Shown here in pieces: positions 18,056 to 27,215 of a DNA stretch of 64,000 nucleotides; within the stretch, counting starts at the first letter, position 1, and the number at the start of each line of letters is the position of its first letter. The notes beneath the pieces are model-generated. The model made no database searches and was not told the origin of the DNA. It saw only the letters and a program-made list of their open reading frames with translations. This DNA is from Lutibacter profundi (lineage in GTDB: Bacteria; Bacteroidota; Bacteroidia; Flavobacteriales; Flavobacteriaceae), in assembly GCF_001543325.1 (NCBI RefSeq), contig NZ_CP013355.1:2634001-2698000 (forward strand), written 5' to 3'. The position numbers and the translations under genes were made by a program.

Positions 18056-19093
18056 ATGAGAGTATTTTTAATAACAATAATAAGTCTATGTTTAATTTCT
18101 TGTAAAAAATCAAATCAAATAATAATAAGTAATAATATTAAAACATTTTCACAATTTCCAAAAGAGAGTAAAATAGCCTTTAAAAATTTAGTTGAATTTA
18201 AATTAGGGAATCCAAGGCAGATAAAAGTTATTGATTCTACTCTAATTCTTGGGAATTATGCAAGTGGTCAAGAATATTATTTACATAATTATTCGCTAAG
18301 TACAGGTAAATTTTCTATCCCATATATCCGTAAAGGTAGAGACAAAAATGAAATTATAGGCTTAGCAACAATTGGATTTTCTGATAATTATTTATGGCTA
18401 AATGATTTTACAGGTAAAAAGATGATGCTGATAGATAAAGATAAAGTAATTAAGGATAGTATAATTAATTTAGCAAAAATATCTTTTAATACAAATCGCA
18501 ATTACCGCAGTATTTTAATTGATAATTTACAAATAATTGCTACTGGTAATAAAAAATCTAAATTCAAAGTGCAGATAATAGACCTAACTACTGGAAATAT
18601 AAATGAAGAATTTGGCGAGCTTAAGTTTTTTTCTGAAGGATTACCTTTAGATATTATTAATCAAGCTACATATTCTCAAACGCTTATAAAACCAACAAAG
18701 GACAAGTTAGTTTTAGCTTATACACATACAGATATTATAGAAATCTTTGACTTAAAGACTAAAAAAAGTATTTCTCTACATGGACCAGAAAAATTTGATT
18801 CGACTTTTAAAATTTTTAGAAATGTATGGTTTGAAAATGAAAAAACAAGAGTTGCTTTTATAGATGGCACTGCTACCAACAAGTATATTTATTTATTATA
18901 CTCAGGTAAAAATTTTTCTAATGAGAATGCATATAAAGGAAATTATCTATTTGTTTATGATTGGGATATGAATCCTATTAAAAAGGTAAAATTAGATATA
19001 GAAGTTTATCAAATATGTATTACCAATGATGATAAAACAATATATTCTTATGATGAAAATACAAAGCATATTGTATATGCTGATATTAATTAA
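18056..19093 (+). CDS. Six-bladed beta-propeller (BF3164-like) lipoprotein
   Basis: A 345-aa lipoprotein (LCLISC, Cys16) whose repeats fit the six-bladed propeller/BF3164 family of Bacteroidota (LNLFTGKKMMLIDKD-like and FVYDWDMNPIKKVKLDIEVYQICITNDDKTIYSYDE near the end). These proteins commonly sit beside NVEALA-type peptides and TlpA-like lipoproteins. The precise role is not known; binding of the exported peptide at the cell surface is one possibility. The downstream broken lipoprotein gene begins 6 bp after its stop codon. Confidence 0.7.
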   Translation: MRVFLITIISLCLISCKKSNQIIISNNIKTFSQFPKESKIAFKNLVEFKLGNPRQIKVIDSTLILGNYASGQEYYLHNYSLSTGKFSIPYIRKGRDKNEIIGLATIGFSDNYLWLNDFTGKKMMLIDKDKVIKDSIINLAKISFNTNRNYRSILIDNLQIIATGNKKSKFKVQIIDLTTGNINEEFGELKFFSEGLPLDIINQATYSQTLIKPTKDKLVLAYTHTDIIEIFDLKTKKSISLHGPEKFDSTFKIFRNVWFENEKTRVAFIDGTATNKYIYLLYSGKNFSNENAYKGNYLFVYDWDMNPIKKVKLDIEVYQICITNDDKTIYSYDENTKHIVYADIN

Positions 19094-19099
19094 GACTTT

Positions 19100-19670
19100 A
19101 TGAAAAGAATTATTATAAAAAACTTTATGATACTGCTATGTGTTTTTAGTATCATATCTTGCCTGAAAAAATCAAATAAAGAGAAAGTTGATTCATTCAA
19201 AACCATAATTGATAATAATATTGGAAAAAAACTAATAGTTCCTGATAGTCTAGAATTATACCATCCTTTTCCTAGTTCTATTAATAACACAGTATTAAAC
19301 ACTGAATTAAAAATATATTCACATATAGACGCATCATGTGGAACATGCATAGAAACCCTTAACTTGGAATAATATAATTCCTGAATTAAGTAGAAAAGGT
19401 GTCCAAGTCATTTTAATTTGTTCTTCTGATAATAGATTTGAATTATTAAAATATTACTTTGAATCAAAGGAAATAGAAAATTTCAATTACCCTTTGTTTT
19501 TAGATTATAAAAATAATTTTATAGAAGAAAACAACTTTATGTTAGAGAGTAAAAATTTTGAGACAATTTTAACAGACAATAACGATAAAATTTTATTAAT
19601 TGGAAACCCCACTTTTTCAATTAAAATAAAAGAGCTCTATTTTAAAGAAATTAAGAAATATAAAAATTAA
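19100..19670 (+). pseudogene. Thioredoxin-like lipoprotein, frameshifted
   Basis: The first frame gives 90 aa with a lipobox (FSIISC, Cys16) and a CGTC motif in HIDASCGTCIETLN, then stops at 19372. Reading on in the +1 frame from about 19365 gives WNNIIPELSRKGVQVILICSS and continues to a stop at 19668-19670. Together they make a protein of about 190 aa with a lipobox, a CxxC site and a thioredoxin-like strand pattern. A net shift of one base therefore breaks the gene, either in the organism or through a sequencing error. It lies 9 bp before the next gene. Confidence 0.7.
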
Positions 19671-19678
19671 ATAAAACG

Positions 19679-20722
19679 ATGAAAAAATTACGGACACTTT
19701 ATTTTATCTTTTTTTCAATAATTATTCATTCTCAGATTACATTGCAATTTAAGGACACTATAAGCAACAAACCATCACCCTATATAATGGTTTTTAATGA
19801 AAACAAAGAAATAATAGGAACTTCAAATGTAATAGGAGAAATTTATTTAGAGAAAAACAATAAATTAACTGACAAAATATTTATTGAAAGTATTTTTTAT
19901 GAAAAGAAAGAAATAGTAATAAATAAAGTAGAAGATAATAGTATTATTTTACTTAAACCTAAAGTAAATTTATTAGATGAGGTGGAAATTGATTATAAAA
20001 AAAAGTATATAGTATTAACAGCCTATTATAGAATTTATAATTCTAGAGATGATGTTTTAGTTTCTTTTGTTGATGCAGAAGTAAAGTATATCATTAAAAA
20101 GAATTCTATACAGAAAAAAGTCCTTAATTTTAGAATATTTGATGTAGCTTCTAAAGATGAGAAAATTAATCCTTATTGGGTTGATAAGTTAAAAAAAACA
20201 TCTTTATTTGAAACATTAAATTCAAAATTTCACTTAATTAAAGATGAAGAAAAGGGAGTTATTAATATTGTAGGTAAAAAAAATAATAAGGTCTATGGAA
20301 CAATTAAGCCTGATTTTAATAATATAAATAACAAAAGCAATATAGTAATAGATATTACAAATGAAACTGACAAAATAATTGGAACTGCTAGAGAGGAATA
20401 TAATAATGAAGAGTTGTTAAAAACAACTATCAAAGATTTAAAGTATTGGAGTAGAATAAATATACGAACGGTTACTCCTAAATACATAAAAATAGATTCA
20501 ACATTAAAAGGGACAAAAAAAATGTTTAATAAAAGGGAGATTTTTATACAAAGCCTAGAATATGTTTCAAAAGAAGAATATAAAAAATTAAAGAAGAAAG
20601 GGTATAAAGATACTTCTGTCTCGCACTACACAAAAGAATTTTGGAAAAATTTAGAAATATTTACACCATTAGACCCTCTAATAGAAAAACAGTTAAATGA
20701 AATTTTAGTAGAGAGAAAGTAA
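19679..20722 (+). CDS. Carboxypeptidase-regulatory-like domain outer-surface protein
   Basis: A 347-aa protein with a signal peptide (about residues 1-19). Residues 20-95 resemble a CarboxypepD_reg-like beta-sandwich (FKDTISNKPSPYIMVFNENKEIIGTSNVIGEIYLEKN), often found at the start of TonB-linked proteins. The remaining 250 residues are lysine-rich with no family I recognise. It lies directly before the signal peptidase gene (the stop codon touches its start codon), so the two are translationally linked. Confidence 0.6.
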   Translation: MKKLRTLYFIFFSIIIHSQITLQFKDTISNKPSPYIMVFNENKEIIGTSNVIGEIYLEKNNKLTDKIFIESIFYEKKEIVINKVEDNSIILLKPKVNLLDEVEIDYKKKYIVLTAYYRIYNSRDDVLVSFVDAEVKYIIKKNSIQKKVLNFRIFDVASKDEKINPYWVDKLKKTSLFETLNSKFHLIKDEEKGVINIVGKKNNKVYGTIKPDFNNINNKSNIVIDITNETDKIIGTAREEYNNEELLKTTIKDLKYWSRINIRTVTPKYIKIDSTLKGTKKMFNKREIFIQSLEYVSKEEYKKLKKKGYKDTSVSHYTKEFWKNLEIFTPLDPLIEKQLNEILVERK

Positions 20723-21853
20723 ATGTTATTTATATCTTCGGTTTTAGAACTACTGCTATTAATTACAGGGAGTATTGTTTTTATTTATATATATAGGACG
20801 GGTTTTTATATAATTAATAAGATTAAAAATAATATAGTAAGAAATGTAGTTAATACTTGTTTTTTGCTATTGTTTATACTTACCACTATCGTTAGTATAA
20901 AATTAGTTGCTTTTGATATTTATAAAATACCTAGTGTATCTATGGAAAACACGTTGTTTCCAGACGATATTATTTTAGTTGATAAATTAAAATATGGTGC
21001 TAGGTTACCTCGTTCTCCCTATGAGATTCCTTGGGTTAATTTAGTTTTTTATTTTAACGACAATGGGGGAAAAAGAATAAAAGAAAATTGGTGGACTTAT
21101 AAAAGGATTTCTGGTTTAGAAAAAATTAAGCGGGGAGATGTTTTTGTTTTCAACACTGTATCAAATAAGTATGATATTCTCGTAAAGCGATGTGTCGCTT
21201 TAGCAGGAGATACCTTGAATATTAGAAACGGAAGAATTTATACTAATAATAAACTTTTTAATTCTCTTGATTCTGAAAAGAATAATTATAACTTCAAAAT
21301 AACTAACAAAAAAAAGATATTTAACATAATCGACTCCTTAGCTTTAAATAATTATATATCAATTGATAATAAAATTAACTACGGAGTAGCAAACCTATCA
21401 AAGATTGAATTAGAAAAACTAAAGAAAACAAATTGTATCGATTCAATTACGATTCAAATAGATACTTTTAATATTGATAAAAAATTGTTTTTTAATTTGT
21501 CTAAAAAGTGGACATTAGATAATATGGGACCTTTTGTTATCCCTAAAAAAGGTATGAAAATTAATTTAAACCCAGAAACTTTTTCATTATATCGAGGTGC
21601 TATAAATAGTTCTGAAAATTATTTAATAAAAGAGATTGATGGTATCTATTATATAAATAATAATAAAATTAGCACTTATACATTTAAGCAAAATTATTAT
21701 TTTATGCTGGGAGATAATAGAAAGTATAGTATAGACTCACGTTTTTGGGGATTTATACCAGAATCTAATATTATTGGAAAAGTACAATGTGTGTTATTTT
21801 CAAATTATCAATCTAATTTTCAATGGGGTCGCTTGTTTAAAAGTGTAAATTAG
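20723..21853 (+). CDS. lepB: Signal peptidase I (S26), Bacteroidota type with a large insert
   Basis: A 376-aa membrane protease that removes signal peptides. Two N-terminal transmembrane helices (about residues 5-25 and 45-62) precede the catalytic Ser73 in IPSVSMENTL and Lys155 in LVKRCVALAGD. The closing box GDNRKYSIDSRFWGFIPESNIIGK is near residue 330. Between Lys155 and that box is an insert of about 150 residues, typical of Bacteroidota enzymes and absent from the E. coli type core. Its place in the NVEALA-type operon suggests it is a second, dedicated peptidase rather than the housekeeping enzyme. Confidence 0.85.
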   Translation: MLFISSVLELLLLITGSIVFIYIYRTGFYIINKIKNNIVRNVVNTCFLLLFILTTIVSIKLVAFDIYKIPSVSMENTLFPDDIILVDKLKYGARLPRSPYEIPWVNLVFYFNDNGGKRIKENWWTYKRISGLEKIKRGDVFVFNTVSNKYDILVKRCVALAGDTLNIRNGRIYTNNKLFNSLDSEKNNYNFKITNKKKIFNIIDSLALNNYISIDNKINYGVANLSKIELEKLKKTNCIDSITIQIDTFNIDKKLFFNLSKKWTLDNMGPFVIPKKGMKINLNPETFSLYRGAINSSENYLIKEIDGIYYINNNKISTYTFKQNYYFMLGDNRKYSIDSRFWGFIPESNIIGKVQCVLFSNYQSNFQWGRLFKSVN

Positions 21854-21856
21854 TTT

Positions 21857-21885
21857 TAGCCTATAGCAGATCTCAGTGCTAGGCT
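21857..21885. terminator. Imperfect hairpin after the signal peptidase gene
   Basis: AGCCTATAGCA (21858-21868) pairs with TGCTAGGCT with one bulge, a few bases after the stop codon at 21853. There is no U-run, so a terminator role is only possible. Confidence 0.35.
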
Positions 21886-21992
21886 GTATAGAATATAACA
21901 GTTTTAATAGGTAAATAAATGTGTTCATACAAAATTCAAATTGACTTCTTCCCTAACAGGTTTATAATTGAATAAGTCAAATCTTGAACAAA

Positions 21993-22356
21993 ATGGTGAA
22001 ATTAAGAATTAAAACGAAAACTGAGCAGTACGGAAAACTAAATTACAACAAATCCTTCGTAACTAATAAAAGTAACAATTACAGTTATATACTTTCGGCT
22101 AAAACGTTGTTTGATAAATTTCCAACAATAGAAATATCAAAATAAAACGTTCAATCAAAAAAACACCTATCAAATTGCCAATACAACGCTATCTTATAAA
22201 AAGGAAGATAGCGCTTGGAGTTTTAAAATAAATGCTCAGAATTTATTTAATGTGCAATTTAAACAGCAAAATAGTTTTTCATCGTATATAATATCAGATT
22301 CAAAAACCTATATTTTACCAAGAATAATAATGGTATCTATTGGGTATAATTTATAA
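21993..22356 (+). pseudogene. C-terminal remnant of an outer-membrane receptor
   Basis: Two short stretches in different frames read as outer-membrane barrel sequence: YGKLNYNKSFVTNKSNNYSY up to a stop at about 22145, then YQIANTTLSYKKEDSAW, FKINAQNLFNVQFKQQNSF and a final strand IIMVSIGYNL with a stop at 22354-22356. The INAQNLFN motif and the closing strand are typical of TonB-type receptors. No start of such a gene exists upstream, so this is a decayed 3' end. The rest of the 660-bp gap before asnB shows no gene. Confidence 0.6.
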
Positions 22357-22516
22357 ACATTTCAAATTAGAATTATTTTTTATAAATAAGTACAATATAA
22401 ATTACATAATGTTATTAATAATTAACAATTACATCTTAATTGTAACTATTAAGGGTATTTCTATTTGCGAATAGAAACAAATAACTCACATTTGCATTGT
22501 ATTTAAAAATAAAATT

Positions 22517-24181
22517 ATGTGTGGAATAGTTTGTTCATTTGATTTAAAACAAAAATCAGAAATTCTAAGACCTAAGTTGTTAGAAATGTCAAAAAAAATA
22601 CGTCATCGTGGTCCGGATTGGAGTGGTATTTACGCTGATGAAAAAGCAATATTAGCTCATGAGCGTTTGGCAATTGTTGATCCTGCTTCAGGAAAACAAC
22701 CATTGTTTAGTGAAGATGGTAAACTGGTGTTAGCGGCAAATGGTGAAATATACAATCATAGAGAATTGCGTAAGCAATTTGAAGGAACATATAATTTTCA
22801 AACAGCATCTGATTGTGAAGTTATTTTAGCTTTATACAAAGAAAAAGGTACAGATTTTTTAGATGAATTAAATGGTATTTTTGGTTTTGCATTATACGAT
22901 GCTGAAAATGACGAATACTTTATAGCGCGTGACCATATGGGAATTATTCCTTTATATATGGGTTGGGATGAACATGGTACTTTTTATGTAGCTTCAGAAT
23001 TAAAAGCGCTGGAAGGTGTTTGTGCTAAGATTGAGTTATTTCCTCCAGGTCATTTTTTATCTAGTAAAGATGGGAAATTAACAAAATGGTATAGTAGAGA
23101 TTGGATGGAGTATAAAGCAGTAAAAGACAACCAAACTAGTATTGATGAGTTACATGATGCGTTGGAAGCTGCGGTTCACCGTCAGTTAATGTCTGATGTG
23201 CCTTATGGAGTGCTACTTTCAGGAGGCTTAGATTCGTCTGTAACTTCAGCCATTGCAAAAAAATATGCCGAAAAAAGAATAGAAAGTGGTGATACGCAAG
23301 ATGCTTGGTGGCCACAATTGCACTCGTTTTCTGTTGGTTTAGAAGGTTCACCAGATTTAGCAGCAGCACAATTGGTAGCTGACCATATTGGTACGGTTCA
23401 TCATGAAATTAAATTTACCATTCAAGAAGGTTTAGATGCTATTAAAGATGTGATTTATAATTTAGAAACGTACGATATTACAACTATTAGAGCTTCCACA
23501 CCAATGTATTTAATGGCACGTGTTATTAAATCTATGGGAGTTAAAATGGTACTTTCTGGTGAAGGAGCCGATGAACTGTTTGGAGGCTATTTATATTTCC
23601 ATAAAGCACCTAATGCTGAGGAATTTCATAAAGAAACGGTGCGTAAATTAAGCAAATTACATATGTACGATTGTTTACGAGCTAATAAAAGTTTAGCTTC
23701 TTGGGGAATTGAAGGACGTGTGCCATTTTTAGACAAAGAATTTATAGATGTTGCAATGCGAATAAATCCTCATGATAAAATGATTAATGGTGAACGTATG
23801 GAAAAATGGGTAATCCGTAAAGCATTTGAAAAATATTTACCAAAAAGTGTAGCTTGGCGTCAAAAAGAACAATTTTCAGATGGTGTTGGTTATAGCTGGA
23901 TTGATACGTTAAAGGAAGTGGTTGATAAAGAAGTAACAGATGAACAGTTGGCAAATGCTAAATATAAATTTCCAATTCAAACACCAACTAGTAAAGAAGA
24001 ATATTATTATCGTTCTATTTTCAGTACTCATTTCCCTTCAGATACGGCAGCTTGGAGCGTACCTCAAGAGGCTTCAGTTGCTTGTAGTACAAAAATAGCG
24101 TTAGAATGGGATGAAAGTTTTAAAAATATGAACGATCCGTCAGGTAGAGCCGTTGCAAATGTTCATGATGATGCGTATTAA
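22517..24181 (+). CDS. asnB: Asparagine synthetase B (glutamine-hydrolysing)
   Basis: A 554-aa cytoplasmic enzyme that makes asparagine from aspartate, glutamine and ATP. Cys2 (MCGIVCSF) is the glutaminase nucleophile. The glutaminase domain has RHRGPDWSG near residue 33 and NGEIYNH near 75. The synthetase P-loop is LLSGGLDSSV near 234, with SGEGADELFGGY near 355. Length and motifs match E. coli AsnB. It is monocistronic with a strong terminator. A degraded copy of its last ~100 codons lies at 32509-32774. Confidence 0.95.
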   Translation: MCGIVCSFDLKQKSEILRPKLLEMSKKIRHRGPDWSGIYADEKAILAHERLAIVDPASGKQPLFSEDGKLVLAANGEIYNHRELRKQFEGTYNFQTASDCEVILALYKEKGTDFLDELNGIFGFALYDAENDEYFIARDHMGIIPLYMGWDEHGTFYVASELKALEGVCAKIELFPPGHFLSSKDGKLTKWYSRDWMEYKAVKDNQTSIDELHDALEAAVHRQLMSDVPYGVLLSGGLDSSVTSAIAKKYAEKRIESGDTQDAWWPQLHSFSVGLEGSPDLAAAQLVADHIGTVHHEIKFTIQEGLDAIKDVIYNLETYDITTIRASTPMYLMARVIKSMGVKMVLSGEGADELFGGYLYFHKAPNAEEFHKETVRKLSKLHMYDCLRANKSLASWGIEGRVPFLDKEFIDVAMRINPHDKMINGERMEKWVIRKAFEKYLPKSVAWRQKEQFSDGVGYSWIDTLKEVVDKEVTDEQLANAKYKFPIQTPTSKEEYYYRSIFSTHFPSDTAAWSVPQEASVACSTKIALEWDESFKNMNDPSGRAVANVHDDAY

Positions 24182-24210
24182 AATAATGTTAACTAAAATT
24201 TGAATTTAGA

Positions 24211-24237
24211 AAATCTGGTTTACGCCAGATTTTTTTA
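24211..24237 (+). terminator. Terminator of asnB
   Basis: AAATCTGG, a 6-base loop, CCAGATTT and a T-run, 30 bp after the asnB stop codon. Confidence 0.85.
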
Positions 24238-24272
24238 TTTAAAATGTAAAGGATAATTTAGAAATGTAGAAC

Positions 24273-25399
24273 TTACATATCTAACCATTTTTTAAACTCA
24301 GACGCTTTGTTTTTACTAATAATAATTGAGTTATTAGAAGTAGGTGTCGTTTTTATTTTTAGTTGATTATTACCATACCTTAAAATTTCATCAATACCTT
24401 TTGCCGAAAGAACAAATTGTCTATTGGCTCTAAAAAATAAAGTCTTATCCAAGCTGGCATAAAGTTCATCTAAACTTGAATTACTTGTATATTTTTTCCC
24501 GTTTAAACAACATATTGTTGTTATTGAATGTTCCGTATTAATAAATGATATTTCATCAACTTTTATTGAGATTAGCTTATCCTTTAAATAGGTTAAAATT
24601 CTTTTTTTAGGTGTGGTTGAATCATCTTTATCACTCAAACCCAAACTATCATCTTCAATTTTTTTACTAATTTTATCTTTATAATTAGATAAATTTAAGT
24701 TTAATTTGGAAAGTGCATTTATTTCTTCTGCTAGTTTTTCATTTTTTAATTCCAATTCTTTTTCATAAAAACTACCTAAAAACCGTACAATACTTAAGGA
24801 AAGTAAAATAATAATAATACCTGTTAATATATATATTATAGAAAAATTAAGTTGAAGTTTTTTAATTTGTTTTTCAATTTCATTGATGTTTGCATGTGCT
24901 GCAATAATCCAATCTGAATTTTTTACAGGATATAAATAAATAATTTCAGAATTACGATCACTATTATTAAAATTTCTTACACCTCCTTGTTGTTTTTTTG
25001 TTTTAGTAGATTGTAAAAATCTTCTGTGTTTATTTCATCATTTAGGGGTTTTACAAATGACTCATTTGGATTTGTTTGTTTACCTATTTTTTGAGGATTA
25101 GGATGACATATTTCAATACCTGACCAATCAAACATACACACAAAACCAGATTCTGTACTTGTACCTTCAATACTATTCTGAACATTTCTTATAATAACAT
25201 CTTTAGGTACATTATTTTCTATTTGGTATGAAACTAATTTAGCAAACTCGCGTGCTTCACGTTTACTAGATTGTATCTGAATTTCTAGAAATTGATTGGT
25301 ACTAACTCTAACCAAATAATTCATACTAAAATATCCAATAACAAATACAATAACTGAAAGACCTAATAAAGTATATAGAAAAAGGTTGTCTTTTTTCAA
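24273..25399 (-). pseudogene. Membrane cache-domain LytTR regulator, frameshifted in an A7 tract
   Basis: The N-terminal frame (25399 to 24977) encodes a transmembrane helix (FLYTLLGLSVIVFVIGYF) and an extracytoplasmic single-cache-like domain (SGFVCMFDWSGIEICHPNPQKIG). It ends right after a run of seven A (24993-24999, as T on the plus strand). Adding one A restores reading into GGVRNFNNSDRN, a second transmembrane helix, a coiled segment and the LytTR DNA-binding domain (KDKLISIKVDEISFINTEHS...FFRANRQFVLSAKGIDEI), ending at 24273. The full product would be about 375 aa: TM, sensor, TM, LytTR, a one-component membrane regulator. Its likely targets are the haem-protein genes that start on the other strand at 25529. 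Confidence 0.75.
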
Positions 25400-25427
25400 A
25401 ACAGATTAAGTTTTAAGTCTAATATTT

Positions 25428-25439
25428 CCTCTTAAGAGG
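25428..25439. promoter_or_regulatory. 12-bp perfect palindrome between the LytTR gene and the haem-protein module
   Basis: CCTCTTAAGAGG lies in the divergent intergenic region, 29 bp upstream of the LytTR start and about 90 bp upstream of the lipoprotein start. It may be an operator. LytTR sites are usually direct repeats, so the binding protein is uncertain. Confidence 0.35.
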
Positions 25440-25528
25440 TCATTTTTCCCCTTTGGCATTATTTCATTTTTTAAAAAAGGTATTGAGAAGTTTATTTGCA
25501 TCAAATTTAATTATAATATCTATAACTT

Positions 25529-26359
25529 ATGAAAAAAACATTTTTATTATTAGTATCAATTGTTTTATTGCAAAGTTGCAATAAAGATAATGAAGAGACA
25601 TTACAGCTTCCAACTGAAAATACAGTTAGGTTAGCAACTAATGCAACATTGGGTAAAATATTAACAGATTCAGAAGGGAAATCTCTTTACTTCTTTTCAA
25701 AAGACACGAAAGAAACTTCTGTATGTCTAGATGGTTGTAGAGATATTTGGCCTGTTTTTTATGCAGAAAATTTAACTATTGACAGTGGATTAGATCTTGC
25801 AGATTTCGCAACAATAACTCGTACCGATGGTGTTAAACAAACTACTTATAAAGGATGGCCTTTATACTATTTTTCTAATGACAATGCAATTGGAGATACA
25901 AATGGAGATAAAGTAAACAATGTTTGGTATGTTGCAAAACCAGATTATTCGTTAATGTATGTGAATGCTCAATTAGTAGGGCACGATGCTAAAAATTACA
26001 CAAGTAATTATACTGAAGGAGATGGAAGTACATCTTATATTACAGATATTGATGGCAGAACATTGTATACATTTAGTCACGATACTAACAATACCAATAA
26101 CTTCACAAATTCAGATTTTTCAAATAACGGAGTTTGGCCAATAGCAGAAATTAGTTTAGATCAAATACCAAGTAATTTAAATGTAAGTGATTTTGGAACC
26201 ATTGATGTGTTTGGTAAAACTCAATTAACTTACAAAGGGTGGCCTTTATATTATTTTGGACAAGATGCAGTAAGAGGCGACAATAAAGGAATTAGTTTTC
26301 CTGCGCCAGGAGTTTGGCCAATTGCTAATATAGATACACCAACAGCACCTACAAATTAA
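25529..26359 (+). CDS. Secreted-repeat lipoprotein (COG4315/Lipoprotein_15 type)
   Basis: A 276-aa lipoprotein (VLLQSC, Cys16) with two related halves. Each contains a LTDSEGKSLYFFSKDT-like or ITDIDGRTLYTFSHDT strand followed by a TYKGWPLYYF strand (residues about 110 and 233). The first half also has CLDGCRDIWPVF with two cysteines. This is the small repeat family also seen in SCO0930-like proteins. Members are often found with cytochromes and proposed to act in extracytoplasmic electron transfer. It is first in the module 25529-29173. Confidence 0.75.
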   Translation: MKKTFLLLVSIVLLQSCNKDNEETLQLPTENTVRLATNATLGKILTDSEGKSLYFFSKDTKETSVCLDGCRDIWPVFYAENLTIDSGLDLADFATITRTDGVKQTTYKGWPLYYFSNDNAIGDTNGDKVNNVWYVAKPDYSLMYVNAQLVGHDAKNYTSNYTEGDGSTSYITDIDGRTLYTFSHDTNNTNNFTNSDFSNNGVWPIAEISLDQIPSNLNVSDFGTIDVFGKTQLTYKGWPLYYFGQDAVRGDNKGISFPAPGVWPIANIDTPTAPTN

Positions 26360-26380
26360 ATTTTTGATTGTTCATTAACT

Positions 26381-26415
26381 AAAGATTACGGTTAATTAGT
26401 AACCGTAATCTTTTT
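26381..26415 (+). terminator. Terminator after the repeat lipoprotein
   Basis: AAAGATTACGGTTA, a 5-base loop, TAACCGTAATCTTT and further T residues: a 14-bp perfect stem. It separates the lipoprotein from the cytochrome gene. Confidence 0.85.
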
Positions 26416-26429
26416 AATCATTATAATTT

Positions 26430-26771
26430 ATGAAACAAACTATTTTATATCTGTCATTTCTTTTTTTGGTCGTATTCTTTATTTCTTGTGAAAATAATGT
26501 TGAAGAAACTATGGAAGATTTGGTAGTAAGTGAATGCAATTCAGCCATTTCTTTTAGTGAACAAATAAAACCTATTATTGATACAAATTGTCTTCAATGC
26601 CATAATGGAAATCAGTTTCCAGATTTAAGAACTTATCAGTCTATAAAAAATTTCGCTGCTATCATTAAAGAAGAAACACAAACAAGACGAATGCCATTAG
26701 GTGGTAGTTTAACTACTGATGAAATTAAAGCTATTGCTTGTTGGATTGATAGCGGTTCATTAAATAATTAA
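26430..26771 (+). CDS. Small c-type cytochrome lipoprotein
   Basis: A 113-aa lipoprotein (FFISC, Cys20) with one haem-binding motif CLQCH at residues 54-58 followed by a planctomycete-type cytochrome pattern (IKPIIDTNCLQCHNGNQFPDL...RTYQSIK...RMPLGGSLTTDEIKAIACWIDSG). The probable axial ligand is the methionine in RRMPLG. It starts a run of tightly spaced genes (26430-28620) and likely carries electrons in the periplasm. Confidence 0.82.
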   Translation: MKQTILYLSFLFLVVFFISCENNVEETMEDLVVSECNSAISFSEQIKPIIDTNCLQCHNGNQFPDLRTYQSIKNFAAIIKEETQTRRMPLGGSLTTDEIKAIACWIDSGSLNN

Positions 26772-26783
26772 AATTAAAACTAT

Positions 26784-27215
26784 ATGAAAAGTAGATATCT
26801 TAAAATAGCCATAGGGTTGTTTTTAATAATAGTAATTGCTTTTATCTTTGGAATAAATCAATATAATAAACCTCACGTTAATGTTAGAGATTCAAAAGTT
26901 AATTACGTTTTTACACCAAAGAAACTCGTAGAGGAATATCTTCAAAATGAAATGGCAGCAACCAAAAAATATGCTGACCAAATACTTCAAATTGAAGGAG
27001 ATTCCTATAGTATTTCAACCCTAAAAGGGAATAGTGTAATTACCTTCAAAGATACAACTTCAGAATCGAGTATAATTTGTCATCTTCAGCCTGAAGAAAA
27101 TAATAAAATTTTAAAACTTAAAAAAGATCAATACATTACTGTTAAAGGCATTTGTACAGGTTACTTGTTAGATGTTGTTATGGTAGAATGTGTTTTGGTT
27201 GATTATAAAATATGA
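26784..27215 (+). CDS. OB-fold (tRNA_anti-like) membrane-anchored protein
   Basis: A 143-aa protein with one N-terminal transmembrane segment (residues 6-24) and a domain like the bacterial tRNA_anti-like/OB family (KKYADQILQIEGDSYSISTLKGNSVITFKDT...IICHLQPEENNKILKLKKDQYITVKGICTGYLLDVVMVECVLVD). The function is unknown. It overlaps the next gene by 4 bp (ATGA), so it is translationally coupled to the YceI gene. Confidence 0.6.
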   Translation: MKSRYLKIAIGLFLIIVIAFIFGINQYNKPHVNVRDSKVNYVFTPKKLVEEYLQNEMAATKKYADQILQIEGDSYSISTLKGNSVITFKDTTSESSIICHLQPEENNKILKLKKDQYITVKGICTGYLLDVVMVECVLVDYKI

